Positions 1 through 5,797 of a stretch of DNA of 14,025 nucleotides are shown here, in pieces. Position numbers and translations under genes: made by a program. The stretch covers positions 1-14,025 of the forward strand of contig CAAGIZ010000155.1 of assembly GCA_900770075.1 (NCBI GenBank), written 5' to 3'. A model generated the notes under the pieces. That model had not been told where the DNA came from and did no database searches. It was given only the letters and a program-made list of their open reading frames with translations. This DNA is from Spirochaetia bacterium. Lineage in GTDB: Bacteria; Spirochaetota; Spirochaetia; Treponematales; Treponemataceae. Numbering within the stretch: position 1 is the first letter of the stretch; each line of letters opens with the position of its first letter.

Positions 1-54
1 ACCCACATGATTCATTTCAATGGGGATAAATTTCTCGGTCCTCATAAAGAATAA
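1..54 (+). CDS. C-terminal tail of an unknown integron cassette protein (partial)
   Basis: An open frame enters from the left edge in frame 1 and ends with TAA at 52-54. The visible tail reads THMIHFNGDKFLGPHKE. It is too short to assign to any family. The stop codon lies one base before the attC site that starts at 56, which is the typical arrangement of a promoterless gene in an integron cassette. No other reading of these bases is obvious. The claim that it is coding rests on this arrangement and on the frame being open to the edge, so it is moderate. Confidence 0.45.
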   Translation, partial: THMIHFNGDKFLGPHKE

Positions 55-55
55 C

Positions 56-121
56 ACATAACATGAAGTTCAACGCCGACAAACCGGTCAAGCCGGTTTG
101 CGGTTTAACTCATTGTTAGGT
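56..121 (+). other. attC integron recombination site
   Basis: The 66-bp site has the architecture of an attC. The R'' box ACATAAC (56-62) matches RYYYAAC with one mismatch. The R' box GTTAGGT (115-121) matches GTTRRRY perfectly. The imperfect L''/L' arms are at about 64-74 and 104-112. The centre is an 8-bp perfect stem, CAAACCGG (80-87) with CCGGTTTG (93-100), around the loop TCAAG, extended outward by CCG (76-78) with CGG (101-103). A79 and A67 are left unpaired, like the extrahelical bases that set strand choice by the integrase. Length is within the usual attC range of about 55-140 bp. The cut would fall between G115 and T116. No integrase gene is in the window. Confidence 0.85.
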
Positions 122-454
122 TGATGGCCCACTGCGCCACTTGCTGTTAGTAAGATAAATCTTCCAACATTTTTTCGCCGTAATGGAAATAAAATCTGAA
201 GGAGGATTTTATGAAAAGAAAATTTCTTCTCTGTCTTTTAGGAGTTTTGTTATCAACAACAGTTTTTTCTGAAAAGTTAAAACTTAACAGCGATGCAAAT
301 TTAAGAAGTCAATCTTCAAAAGACAGTAATATAATCACAACAATCACAAAAGAAACTTATGTCGAGGGAGAAATAAGTCAAGAAAATCCTAATTGGTATG
401 TAATTACGGCAAGCTTTGATTCAACTCTGTCATAAATTTTTTGTAATGGCAGAG
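116..454 (+). mobile_element. probable terminal integron gene cassette (SH3-like protein)
   Basis: If recombination cuts at G115/T116 of the attC and at G454 of the short inverted repeat, the intervening 339 bp is one gene cassette carrying a single secreted small protein in the same orientation as the attC. The left boundary is well supported. The right boundary is tentative, because the downstream repeat is shorter than known attC sites. Bases 122-198 before the gene show no ORF and no convincing promoter. The next gene, rocF, is an ordinary chromosomal gene on the opposite strand, so this appears to be the array edge or an isolated cassette pair. Confidence 0.45.
211..435 (+). CDS. secreted SH3-like small protein, C-terminally truncated
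   Basis: The 74-residue product starts with a classic signal peptide: MKRK, then a hydrophobic stretch, with likely cleavage after VFS (residue 20). A bacterial SH3 (SH3_3 type) beginning follows. The core LNSDANLRSQSSKDSNIIT matches the common NLRSGPSTSSKVIG start, and NPNWYVI matches the usual NGWYKV strand. The closing part of such a domain (a GWV..YL segment) is missing. The frame instead runs into FDSTLS and stops at TAA 433-435, within an inverted repeat. AAGGAGG (199-205), five bases before the ATG, is a strong ribosome binding site. Such domains often bind cell wall or act as exported modules. The truncation makes function doubtful. Confidence 0.7.
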   Translation: MKRKFLLCLLGVLLSTTVFSEKLKLNSDANLRSQSSKDSNIITTITKETYVEGEISQENPNWYVITASFDSTLS

Positions 455-461
455 TTAGAAT
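419..461 (+). repeat. inverted repeat, possible short or degenerate attC site
   Basis: The arm ATTCAACTCTGTCAT (419-433) pairs with ATGGCAGAGTTAGAAT (446-461): 14 Watson-Crick pairs, one G-T pair (430/449) and one bulged A (457), around a 12-base AT-rich loop. The outer parts resemble attC boxes: ATTCAAC fits RYYYAAC perfectly, and GTTAGAA fits GTTRRRY except for its last base. At 43 bp it is shorter than recognised attC sites. No T-run follows on either strand, so it is a poor intrinsic terminator. It contains the stop codon of the SH3-like gene. Confidence 0.6.
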
Positions 462-514
462 GAGGGAACATTATTCCTTAAACAGAGTGTTACATCTTTT
501 CGGGGTGGCTGAAG

Positions 515-1420
515 TTAGTAGAGTGTTTCTCCCAATAGGCGGGCTGCAAGGCTTACTGCAAGAATTGCTGTCTGGTTTCTTACGTCGAGGATTGGGTTTA
601 CTTCTACGATTTCTGCGGACTTTACTTTTTTTGTTTCCGCCATTTCTTCCATCAGCAGCAGGGCTTCCCTGTTTGTTAGTCCTCCCGGCAGTGGAATTCC
701 TGTTCCCGGGGCAAACATAGGATCCAGAACGTCCATGTCAAAGCTTACGTGAACCATATCTATTTTGCGGAAGAATTCCTTTACTTTCTGTACGACTGCA
801 GGAAAACCGTGCCGGTCTATGTCGCTCATGGTAAAGACTGTTACACCGGCATTTTTCATCAGCGTTTTTTCCCCTGTATCCAGATCCCGGCAGCCGACAA
901 AGCAGATGTTTTTGGGGTCGATTTTCTGGCCTTCAAAATAAAGGTTTGTCAGTTCGGGCAGTCCTATTCCTGCAGAAGCGGCAAGGCATTCTCCGTGAAT
1001 GTTTCCGCTGGGGGTTGTATTTGTGTCGTTAAAGTCTCCGTGGGCATCTATATAAAGAACACCAAGGCTCTTGTTCTGTTTTTTTGCGGTGGCAGCAATT
1101 CCTGCAATTGAGCCAAGTGCGATGGAATGGTCACCTCCCAGCACAAGCGGAAATTCATCTTTTGCAGAAACTTCTTCAACAAGGCCTGCAAGTTTTGTGC
1201 AGGCTTTTACTATGGGCTTTATGTATTTTGCCTTTGGATTTCCGATGTTCTGGTATTCCTGGGGTTTTGCGCGGAAAATGTCCGTATGCTCAAAAGTTGT
1301 GTGGCCCAGGGCTTCCAGCCGCTGCTTTATTCCTGCCAGCCGGATTGCCGAAGGCCCCATGTCTGACCCATGACGGCTTGCCCCGAAATCCAGAGGCATT
1401 TCTAAAATATGTACGTTCAT
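515..1420 (-). CDS. rocF: arginase (ureohydrolase family)
   Basis: This 301-residue protein would hydrolyse arginine to ornithine and urea with a Mn(II) pair in the cytoplasm. The ureohydrolase metal ligands are all present: GGDHS (H98), DAHGD (D125, H127, D129) and SFDMDVLDP (D228, D230), with SAEIVEVNP near the C-terminus. TTPSGNIHG (about 135-143) matches the substrate loop of bacterial arginases rather than agmatinases, and the whole length matches RocF. I chose ATG at 1420 (MNVHILEMPLDFG) because homology begins there. An extension to a TTG at 1474 would read through the -10 box at 1427-1432 and has no family match. There is no Shine-Dalgarno before 1420. The gene is alone on its strand and divergent from thiD. 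Agmatinase or formimidoylglutamase are less likely alternatives. Confidence 0.9.
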   Translation of the reverse strand: MNVHILEMPLDFGASRHGSDMGPSAIRLAGIKQRLEALGHTTFEHTDIFRAKPQEYQNIGNPKAKYIKPIVKACTKLAGLVEEVSAKDEFPLVLGGDHSIALGSIAGIAATAKKQNKSLGVLYIDAHGDFNDTNTTPSGNIHGECLAASAGIGLPELTNLYFEGQKIDPKNICFVGCRDLDTGEKTLMKNAGVTVFTMSDIDRHGFPAVVQKVKEFFRKIDMVHVSFDMDVLDPMFAPGTGIPLPGGLTNREALLLMEEMAETKKVKSAEIVEVNPILDVRNQTAILAVSLAARLLGETLY

Positions 1421-1426
1421 AAAACC

Positions 1427-1432
1427 ATTATA
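1427..1432 (-). promoter_or_regulatory. -10 box of rocF promoter, probably leaderless
   Basis: Read on the minus strand this is a perfect TATAAT, separated by exactly six bases (GGTTTT) from the rocF ATG. Transcription would therefore begin at or next to the A of the start codon. The -35 region is weak (TAGACT-like, about 18 bases upstream). The lack of a Shine-Dalgarno sequence agrees with a leaderless message. Confidence 0.5.
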
Positions 1433-1469
1433 AGACATCTTTAAAAACAAGTCTAAATGGAATTTTACC

Positions 1470-1508
1470 GGCAAACCATTTTTCTGGCCTGCCTTTTGTC
1501 AGTTTGCC
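1470..1508. repeat. inverted repeat between the rocF and thiD promoters
   Basis: GGCAAAC (1470-1476) is repeated inverted as GTTTGCC (1502-1508), with CTGGC (1484-1488) and GCCAG (1506-1510) as a second overlapping inverted pair. It sits upstream of both divergent promoters, where a regulator could bind. It does not resemble an ARG box. Function is unknown. Confidence 0.35.
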
Positions 1509-1527
1509 AGTCTGGGAAAGTGCAAGA

Positions 1528-1556
1528 TTGAAAAAAATGCGTTTTTTTTTTAGAAT
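1528..1556 (+). promoter_or_regulatory. sigma-70-type promoter of thiD-thiC
   Basis: TTGAAA (1528-1533) and TAGAAT (1551-1556) are separated by 17 bases, matching the consensus at five of six positions in each box. The spacer contains a run of ten T. Transcription would start near 1563, giving a leader of about 83 nucleotides before the thiD start. Confidence 0.7.
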
Positions 1557-1591
1557 TAAAAGCAGGTTAAAACTCTGCCAGAAAATAATGT

Positions 1592-1633
1592 AAAAAGTCA
1601 AACGGGAAGTTGATGCTTCATCATTGACTTTTT
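1592..1633 (+). promoter_or_regulatory. folded leader hairpin before thiD (attenuator-like)
   Basis: AAAAAGTCAA (1592-1601) pairs perfectly with TTGACTTTTT (1624-1633). Inside it TGATG (1611-1615) pairs with CATCA (1619-1623) around CTT, stacking directly on the outer stem. A run of eight T (1629-1636) belongs partly to the stem, and the GGAGG ribosome binding site begins at 1637, right after it. The shape is that of an intrinsic terminator or translation-control hairpin. I do not see the CTGAGA and other conserved boxes of a TPP riboswitch. Confidence 0.5.
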
Positions 1634-1636
1634 TTT

Positions 1637-1648
1637 GGAGGAAACATT
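1637..1648 (+). promoter_or_regulatory. ribosome binding site and ATT start codon of thiD
   Basis: GGAGG (1637-1641) is followed after AAAC by ATT (1646-1648). No ATG, GTG or TTG lies in this frame between the stop TGA at 1625-1627 and this point. The only conventional alternative is TTG at 1658, which is 16 bases from GGAGG and too far. ThiD proteins commonly begin M-K-T-x-L-T-I-A-G-S-D, and here the codons read ATT-K-T-T-L-T-I-A-G-S-D, so ATT stands where the initiator should be. Confidence 0.65.
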
Positions 1649-2476
1649 AAAACTACATTGACAATTGCCGGGAGCGATTCCTCGGGAGGAGCCGGGATTC
1701 AGGCCGACATAAAGACTATTACCTGTAACAAAGTTTATGCCATGAGTGCTGTTACTGCCCTTACGGCTCAGAACACTCTTGGAGTTACCGGCATTATGGA
1801 AGTTACGCCGCAGTTTCTGCAAAAACAGATAGATGCGGTTGTTACGGACATTTTTCCGGATGCTGTAAAAATAGGTATGGTTTCTTCTGCAGAACTTATA
1901 AGGGTTATTGCTTCGTCAATCAGGCAATATTCACTTAAAAATATTGTAATTGACCCTGTAATGGTTGCAACTAGCGGGGCAAGGCTTATAAGTGATGAGG
2001 CTGTGGAGGTGTTGAAAAGTGAATTGCTTGGGCTTGCAACCGTAATCACTCCGAACATACCGGAAGCAGAAGTTCTTGCCCAGATGTCTGTTTCTTCGGA
2101 AGAAGATATGGAAACCGCAGCCAGAAAAATTTCTAAAAAATTCGGCTGTTCTGTTCTTCTTAAGGGCGGACACAGCATAAACGATGCAAACGACTTTCTT
2201 TTTTTAGGTTCAGATTCTGTTCCGGCAGAGAGCGATTTTGCCCATGAAAAAGGAGAGTGGTTTTACGGAAAGAGGATTGACAATCCCAACACCCATGGAA
2301 CCGGCTGCACTCTTTCCAGTGCAATTGCGGCAAACCTTGCAAAGGGGCTTTCTCTTTGTGCTGCTGTAAAAAATGCAAAGGCTTACCTGAGCGGTGCACT
2401 GAGCGCAATGCTTGATTTGGGAAAAGGTTCCGGGCCTATGGAACACAACTGGAATATAGGACAGATTCAGGCTTAA
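1646..2476 (+). CDS. thiD: hydroxymethylpyrimidine/phosphomethylpyrimidine kinase
   Basis: ThiD phosphorylates HMP and HMP-phosphate to HMP-diphosphate, the pyrimidine half of thiamine, in the cytoplasm. The 276-residue product has the ribokinase-fold signatures: AGSDSSGGAGIQAD near the N-terminus, VTALTAQNT, DPVMVATSG, TPNIPEAEVL, VLLKGGHS, and the phosphate/catalytic loop NTHGTGCTLSSAI near residue 220. Length matches the family (about 266). Counting from ATT at 1646 restores the usual N-terminus. From TTG at 1658 the protein is 272 residues and loses only four. The gene lies 43 bases before thiC, which makes the substrate precursor, so the two form one operon. No thiE is seen beside it, so the thiazole-coupling step is encoded elsewhere or differently. 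Confidence 0.93.
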   Translation: MKTTLTIAGSDSSGGAGIQADIKTITCNKVYAMSAVTALTAQNTLGVTGIMEVTPQFLQKQIDAVVTDIFPDAVKIGMVSSAELIRVIASSIRQYSLKNIVIDPVMVATSGARLISDEAVEVLKSELLGLATVITPNIPEAEVLAQMSVSSEEDMETAARKISKKFGCSVLLKGGHSINDANDFLFLGSDSVPAESDFAHEKGEWFYGKRIDNPNTHGTGCTLSSAIAANLAKGLSLCAAVKNAKAYLSGALSAMLDLGKGSGPMEHNWNIGQIQA

Positions 2477-2519
2477 TAATATAAACGGCCTTTAAACTGT
2501 CCGAAATATAGAGGAAAAA

Positions 2520-3827
2520 ATGGAATACACTACGCAAATGGATGCCGCCAAAAAAGGCATTGTTACAAAAGAAATCGAAACTGTTGCAAAAAAGGAAAAA
2601 ATGGAAGTTTCCAGACTTATGCAGCTGGTTGCAGAAGGTAAGGTTGCAATTCCTGCTAATAAAAACCATAAGAGCCTTAATCCGGAAGGTGTGGGAAGTG
2701 CCCTGCGGACTAAAATAAACGTAAACCTTGGCGTAAGCCGGGATTGCAAGGACTACGACATTGAAATGCAGAAGGTGATGAAGGCTGTGGACATGGGTGC
2801 CGAGGCGATTATGGATCTTTCCAGCCATGGAAACACCCAGCCGTTCCGCCAGAAGCTTACGAAGGAATGTCCTGCAATGATTGGAACTGTTCCTGTTTAT
2901 GACAGCGTCATTCACTACCAGAGGGATCTGGGAACCCTTACGGCAAAGGATTTTATTGATGTAGTGCGTCTGCATGCAGAAGATGGAGTTGATTTTGTTA
3001 CCCTCCACTGCGGAATTACACGGAAGACAATCGACCAGATTAAAACTCACAAACGCAAGATGAATATCGTAAGCCGGGGAGGTTCCCTTGTTTTTGCATG
3101 GATGAGCATGACAGGAAACGAAAACCCTTTTTACGAGTATTATGACGAAATCCTTGATATTTGCGAAAAACACGATGTGACAATAAGTCTTGGAGATGCC
3201 TGCCGTCCGGGCTGTCTTGCCGATGCAACCGATGTCTGCCAGATAGAAGAGCTTGTACGCCTTGGAGAGCTTACAAAAAGAGCCTGGGCACACAATGTTC
3301 AGGTGATGGTGGAAGGTCCGGGACACGTTCCGATGGATCAGATTGCGGCAAATATGAAAGTTCAGCAGACAATCTGTATGGGTGCGCCTTTCTATGTTCT
3401 GGGACCTCTGGTAACGGATATTGCGCCGGGCTATGACCACATTACTTCTGCAATTGGCGGTGCCATCGCTGCAATGAACGGGGCAAGTTTCCTGTGTTAC
3501 GTTACTCCTGCAGAACACCTGGCTCTGCCTAATGTTGAAGACGTCAAGCAGGGAATTATTGCCAGCAAGATTGCGGCTCATGCTGCCGATATTGCAAAAG
3601 GCATTCCGGGAGCAATGGATATTGACGATAAAATGGCGGATGCCCGCCGGAAACTGGACTGGGAAAAACAGTTTGAGTGTGCACTTGACCCGGAAACTGC
3701 AAGGGCAATCCGGGATAGCCGCGCTCCGGAGCAGGATCACAGCGACACCTGTTCAATGTGCGGAAAATTCTGCGCCGTGCGCAGCATGAACAAAGCCCTT
3801 TCCGGCGAGATAATCGATATTCTTTAG
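2520..3827 (+). CDS. thiC: phosphomethylpyrimidine synthase ThiC (radical SAM)
   Basis: ThiC rearranges aminoimidazole ribotide into HMP-phosphate using S-adenosylmethionine and a 4Fe-4S cluster. The 435-residue protein is the short form, lacking the N-terminal domain of the roughly 630-residue E. coli enzyme. Family signatures seen include GVGSALRTKINVNLGVS, the MDLSSHGNT region, DFVTLHCG, SLGDACRPGC and MVEGPGHVPMDQI. The C-terminal cluster ligands are C411, C414 and C418 (CSMCGKFC), a CX2CX3C spacing rather than the CX2CX4C of E. coli-type ThiC. The start ATG at 2520 follows GAGGAAAAA. It is co-transcribed with thiD and ends before a terminator at 3890-3914. Confidence 0.97.
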   Translation: MEYTTQMDAAKKGIVTKEIETVAKKEKMEVSRLMQLVAEGKVAIPANKNHKSLNPEGVGSALRTKINVNLGVSRDCKDYDIEMQKVMKAVDMGAEAIMDLSSHGNTQPFRQKLTKECPAMIGTVPVYDSVIHYQRDLGTLTAKDFIDVVRLHAEDGVDFVTLHCGITRKTIDQIKTHKRKMNIVSRGGSLVFAWMSMTGNENPFYEYYDEILDICEKHDVTISLGDACRPGCLADATDVCQIEELVRLGELTKRAWAHNVQVMVEGPGHVPMDQIAANMKVQQTICMGAPFYVLGPLVTDIAPGYDHITSAIGGAIAAMNGASFLCYVTPAEHLALPNVEDVKQGIIASKIAAHAADIAKGIPGAMDIDDKMADARRKLDWEKQFECALDPETARAIRDSRAPEQDHSDTCSMCGKFCAVRSMNKALSGEIIDIL

Positions 3828-3841
3828 GAAATTCCGGGTCT

Positions 3842-3856
3842 TAGGGCAGAGCCCTA
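3842..3856 (+). repeat. small hairpin downstream of thiC
   Basis: TAGGGC (3842-3847) pairs with GCCCTA (3851-3856) around AGA. It is the first of three palindromic units in the 3' region of thiC. The others are TGCGGCCGCA (3881-3890, a perfect 10-base palindrome) and the terminator stem. It has no T-run of its own. Confidence 0.5.
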
Positions 3857-3889
3857 GGAGAAGGGGTAGGTCGCAACACGTGCGGCCGC

Positions 3890-3914
3890 AGGGGGAGGCT
3901 TCCCCCTCCTTTTT
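3890..3914 (+). terminator. intrinsic terminator of thiD-thiC
   Basis: AGGGGGA (3890-3896) pairs with TCCCCCT (3901-3907) around GGCT, and is followed by CCTTTTT (to 3914). A strong GC stem with a T-run on the plus strand fits rho-independent termination after thiC. Read on the minus strand there is no T-run, so it probably does not terminate the convergent gene that ends at 3927. Confidence 0.8.
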
Positions 3915-3926
3915 ATGGAACAGAAA

Positions 3927-4844
3927 CTAAATCAGCCCCTTAATTGGGAGTTCCAGTGTTTGTAAAATTGATTTGAGGCTTTCGAGAAGTTCTGTGTTGA
4001 AGGCAAAATGCAGGGTAACATACAGGATTATGTTCAGCAAAATGATTGTGCCCAGTTTTATTGCCGCGGTTTTTGGAGCGATTTTGCAGGACAGCTGGTG
4101 GGCAAAGTACAGCAGAATGTAAAACATAAGGAACAGAAGGAATTTGTCCAGAACCAGACTGACCGTGAGTATTCCGATAAAAACGAGAAGGGCGGAAAGC
4201 AGTTTTTGAGGGCTCTTTGTGATAAAAAACGAAAAAATAAGCTTAAAGACAAAATAAATGATGAGAATTCCGAGAAAAGCTGCCAGGAAGGAAGGGTAGT
4301 TTTCTGCAAGTTCGCTTAAATTTAGGGGTTCTCCAATAGAGTTTATAAAAACCAGGATTTTGCTGTCTTCTGGAAATTCAAAGGCAAAAATATTTATACC
4401 ACAAAAAATATCCGGTTTTAAGCGGAGCATGAGGGCGAATCCGAAGAGCAGGTCGGTAAAAACGTCGAAAATGGTTCCGGTTATGACAGATAAGCGGCTA
4501 GCCGGCTTTTGGTTTTGAGGAGCGGGGGCACTGGCGGTGTCCGTGGTTTCGGTTTGATTTGGTTTTTCAGGCTGGGGGGCTTCGTTCTGACCGGCTGTTG
4601 TGTTTTCTGTTTGAAAAGCTTGACCGTAAGTGGCGGATTCTGTGGCTGATTGTTTGTTCCGGGACTTTTGCTCTGGATTTTTTCTTTTGAAGATTGAGCA
4701 GATTTTGTCCCGAAGTTTTAAAAGTTTTGTTCCAAGCCTAACAAGGAAAGCGTTCCATTTTTTAGAAACCTCAGAAAAAAAGTTTTTTATTGACTGCCAG
4801 ATTTTTGCAAAAAAGTTCTTGATTTTCTGAAAGAGAGCGTTCAT
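3927..4844 (-). CDS. unknown multi-pass membrane protein with amphipathic N-terminus
   Basis: I do not recognise a family for this 305-residue protein. Residues 1-55 are rich in Lys, Phe and Trp with repeated KIKNFF / SIKNFF / KIWQ-like spacing, suggesting an amphipathic helix on the membrane surface. Residues about 56-115 form a Gln/Thr/Pro/Ala-rich, probably disordered linker. The rest has several hydrophobic segments: a weak one near 120-140, FLAAFLGILIIYFVFKLIF near 190-210, two more near 220-260, and TIILLNIILYVTLHFAF near 270-290. The start ATG follows AAAGGA about ten bases upstream. It lies 21 bases after the CAP-domain lipoprotein gene on the same strand, so the two are probably co-transcribed and may act together at the envelope. 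Confidence 0.8.
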   Translation of the reverse strand: MNALFQKIKNFFAKIWQSIKNFFSEVSKKWNAFLVRLGTKLLKLRDKICSIFKRKNPEQKSRNKQSATESATYGQAFQTENTTAGQNEAPQPEKPNQTETTDTASAPAPQNQKPASRLSVITGTIFDVFTDLLFGFALMLRLKPDIFCGINIFAFEFPEDSKILVFINSIGEPLNLSELAENYPSFLAAFLGILIIYFVFKLIFSFFITKSPQKLLSALLVFIGILTVSLVLDKFLLFLMFYILLYFAHQLSCKIAPKTAAIKLGTIILLNIILYVTLHFAFNTELLESLKSILQTLELPIKGLI

Positions 4845-4865
4845 GAGAGTTTTTCCTTTATGGGG

Positions 4866-5645
4866 TTAATTTGTTTGTTTTTCTGTATAATTGCCTGCAA
4901 AGTCGATTACACATTCGTAGCCGTAGGTCTGGTGGCTGTCTGCATAACCGACACCGACTGCAGTAAAATCCCTGTGCATGATGTTTTTCCGATGCCCGCG
5001 GCTTTTTACTCCGTCGTCAATAAGCAGGTCAACGACAATTTCCCTTGCAGAACTTTGACCGTAGGCAATATTCTCGCCGGCAGTGGTATATGTGCCGTAG
5101 CGTTTTATTCTGTCAAAGGGGTCGCTACCATCGGTTCCAGTGTGCCCTGTTTGGTCTGTAAGGCTTTGTGTTGAAACGTGGTCTTTTGCCGCCTGGGTAA
5201 GACCTTTTGACGGGGTAAGCAGCGGAAGGGACTTTTGGCTGTTCATGAATTTTACACATTCTGATACGACGGCAGTTCCTTCTTTTGTTTCTATAAGATC
5301 GTTGTAAACCTTGCCGTTAAACCATTTAATGCGGGGTTCAATATACATCTCTGCATATTTTTTTGGATTTGAGCGTGCCATGTTCATTTCCAAAATGATA
5401 TTTTTTTCGATTTCGTACATATAATCGGAGTTTCTTGCCGTATCCAAAACAGAAAGATCCCAGACGGTTTCGTCGATTTTGTCTTTTGAATACCACGGTT
5501 GCCGGATTTTTTTTGTTTCTGGTTTGGAATAGTCTGTGTTTTCTTCGACCGGTGGAAGTGATGAAAGTTCTGCCTTTAGTTTTTCCAGCGTTTCGCAGGA
5601 AGTGAATAAAAATGAAAGGCAGAAAAGCAGCAATGTTTTTTGCAT
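4866..5645 (-). CDS. CAP/SCP-domain lipoprotein
   Basis: The 259-residue product begins with a lipoprotein signal peptide. MQKTLLLFCLSFLFTSC has a lipobox ending at C17, so it is likely anchored to a membrane facing the periplasm or cell surface. Residues about 80-255 form a CAP (cysteine-rich secretory, SCP/PR-1) domain. NMARSNPKKYAE is the typical first helix. H168 (GHTG), GENIAYG (E191) and RGHRKNIM (H218) are the usual cavity residues, and the end VGVGYADS...YECVIDFAG closes the sandwich. Bacterial CAP proteins are varied, with ligand-binding or peptidase-like roles rarely proven. GAGG precedes the ATG in an A/T-rich leader. It is the first gene of a two-gene minus-strand unit with the membrane protein at 3927-4844. 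Confidence 0.9.
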   Translation of the reverse strand: MQKTLLLFCLSFLFTSCETLEKLKAELSSLPPVEENTDYSKPETKKIRQPWYSKDKIDETVWDLSVLDTARNSDYMYEIEKNIILEMNMARSNPKKYAEMYIEPRIKWFNGKVYNDLIETKEGTAVVSECVKFMNSQKSLPLLTPSKGLTQAAKDHVSTQSLTDQTGHTGTDGSDPFDRIKRYGTYTTAGENIAYGQSSAREIVVDLLIDDGVKSRGHRKNIMHRDFTAVGVGYADSHQTYGYECVIDFAGNYTEKQTN

Positions 5646-5689
5646 AAAAAAAATACCTCTTTAGTTATAAATTAAACTTTATAGGTATA

Positions 5690-5718
5690 AGTATATTTTT
5701 TGATTTTGAAAAAAACAA
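5690..5718 (-). promoter_or_regulatory. candidate promoter of the CAP lipoprotein gene
   Basis: On the minus strand TTGTTT (5718-5713) and TATACT (5695-5690) are 17 bases apart. Transcription would start near 5683, about 38 bases before the ATG at 5645. The region is very A/T-rich and contains other -10-like words (TATAAA, TATAAC), so the exact choice is uncertain. Confidence 0.4.
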
Positions 5719-5783
5719 GGAAAAATAACCATACAGGTAATAAATATTACTTTGTTAAAAGTTTTATAAGAAAATTACTCTGC

Positions 5784-5789
5784 CATAAT
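5784..5789 (+). promoter_or_regulatory. possible -10 box of the XRE regulator gene
   Basis: CATAAT lies eight bases before the ATG at 5798, in a stretch without a convincing Shine-Dalgarno sequence (only GGGA, too close). No good -35 is visible at the right distance. If used, the transcript would start at or beside the ATG. Confidence 0.25.
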
Positions 5790-5797
5790 TGGGATAT

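Noticed and set aside
122..153. Second integron-like core GTTAG (146-150) just after the attC site
   Set aside because: It reads GTTAGTA, which breaks the GTTRRRY pattern at two positions, and no matching inverted arm lies upstream.
460..720. Plus-strand open frame of 86 residues overlapping rocF
   Set aside because: It is antisense to the well-conserved arginase, leucine-rich by shadow coding, with no ribosome binding site.
1421..1474. Longer rocF start at TTG 1474 or ATG 1438
   Set aside because: The extra residues have no match in arginases, have no Shine-Dalgarno, and contain the TATAAT used for the promoter.
2436..3740. Large minus-strand open frame of 434 residues opposite thiC
   Set aside because: The plus strand encodes complete ThiC. 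The opposite frame has no known motif, start signal or sensible composition and is a shadow.
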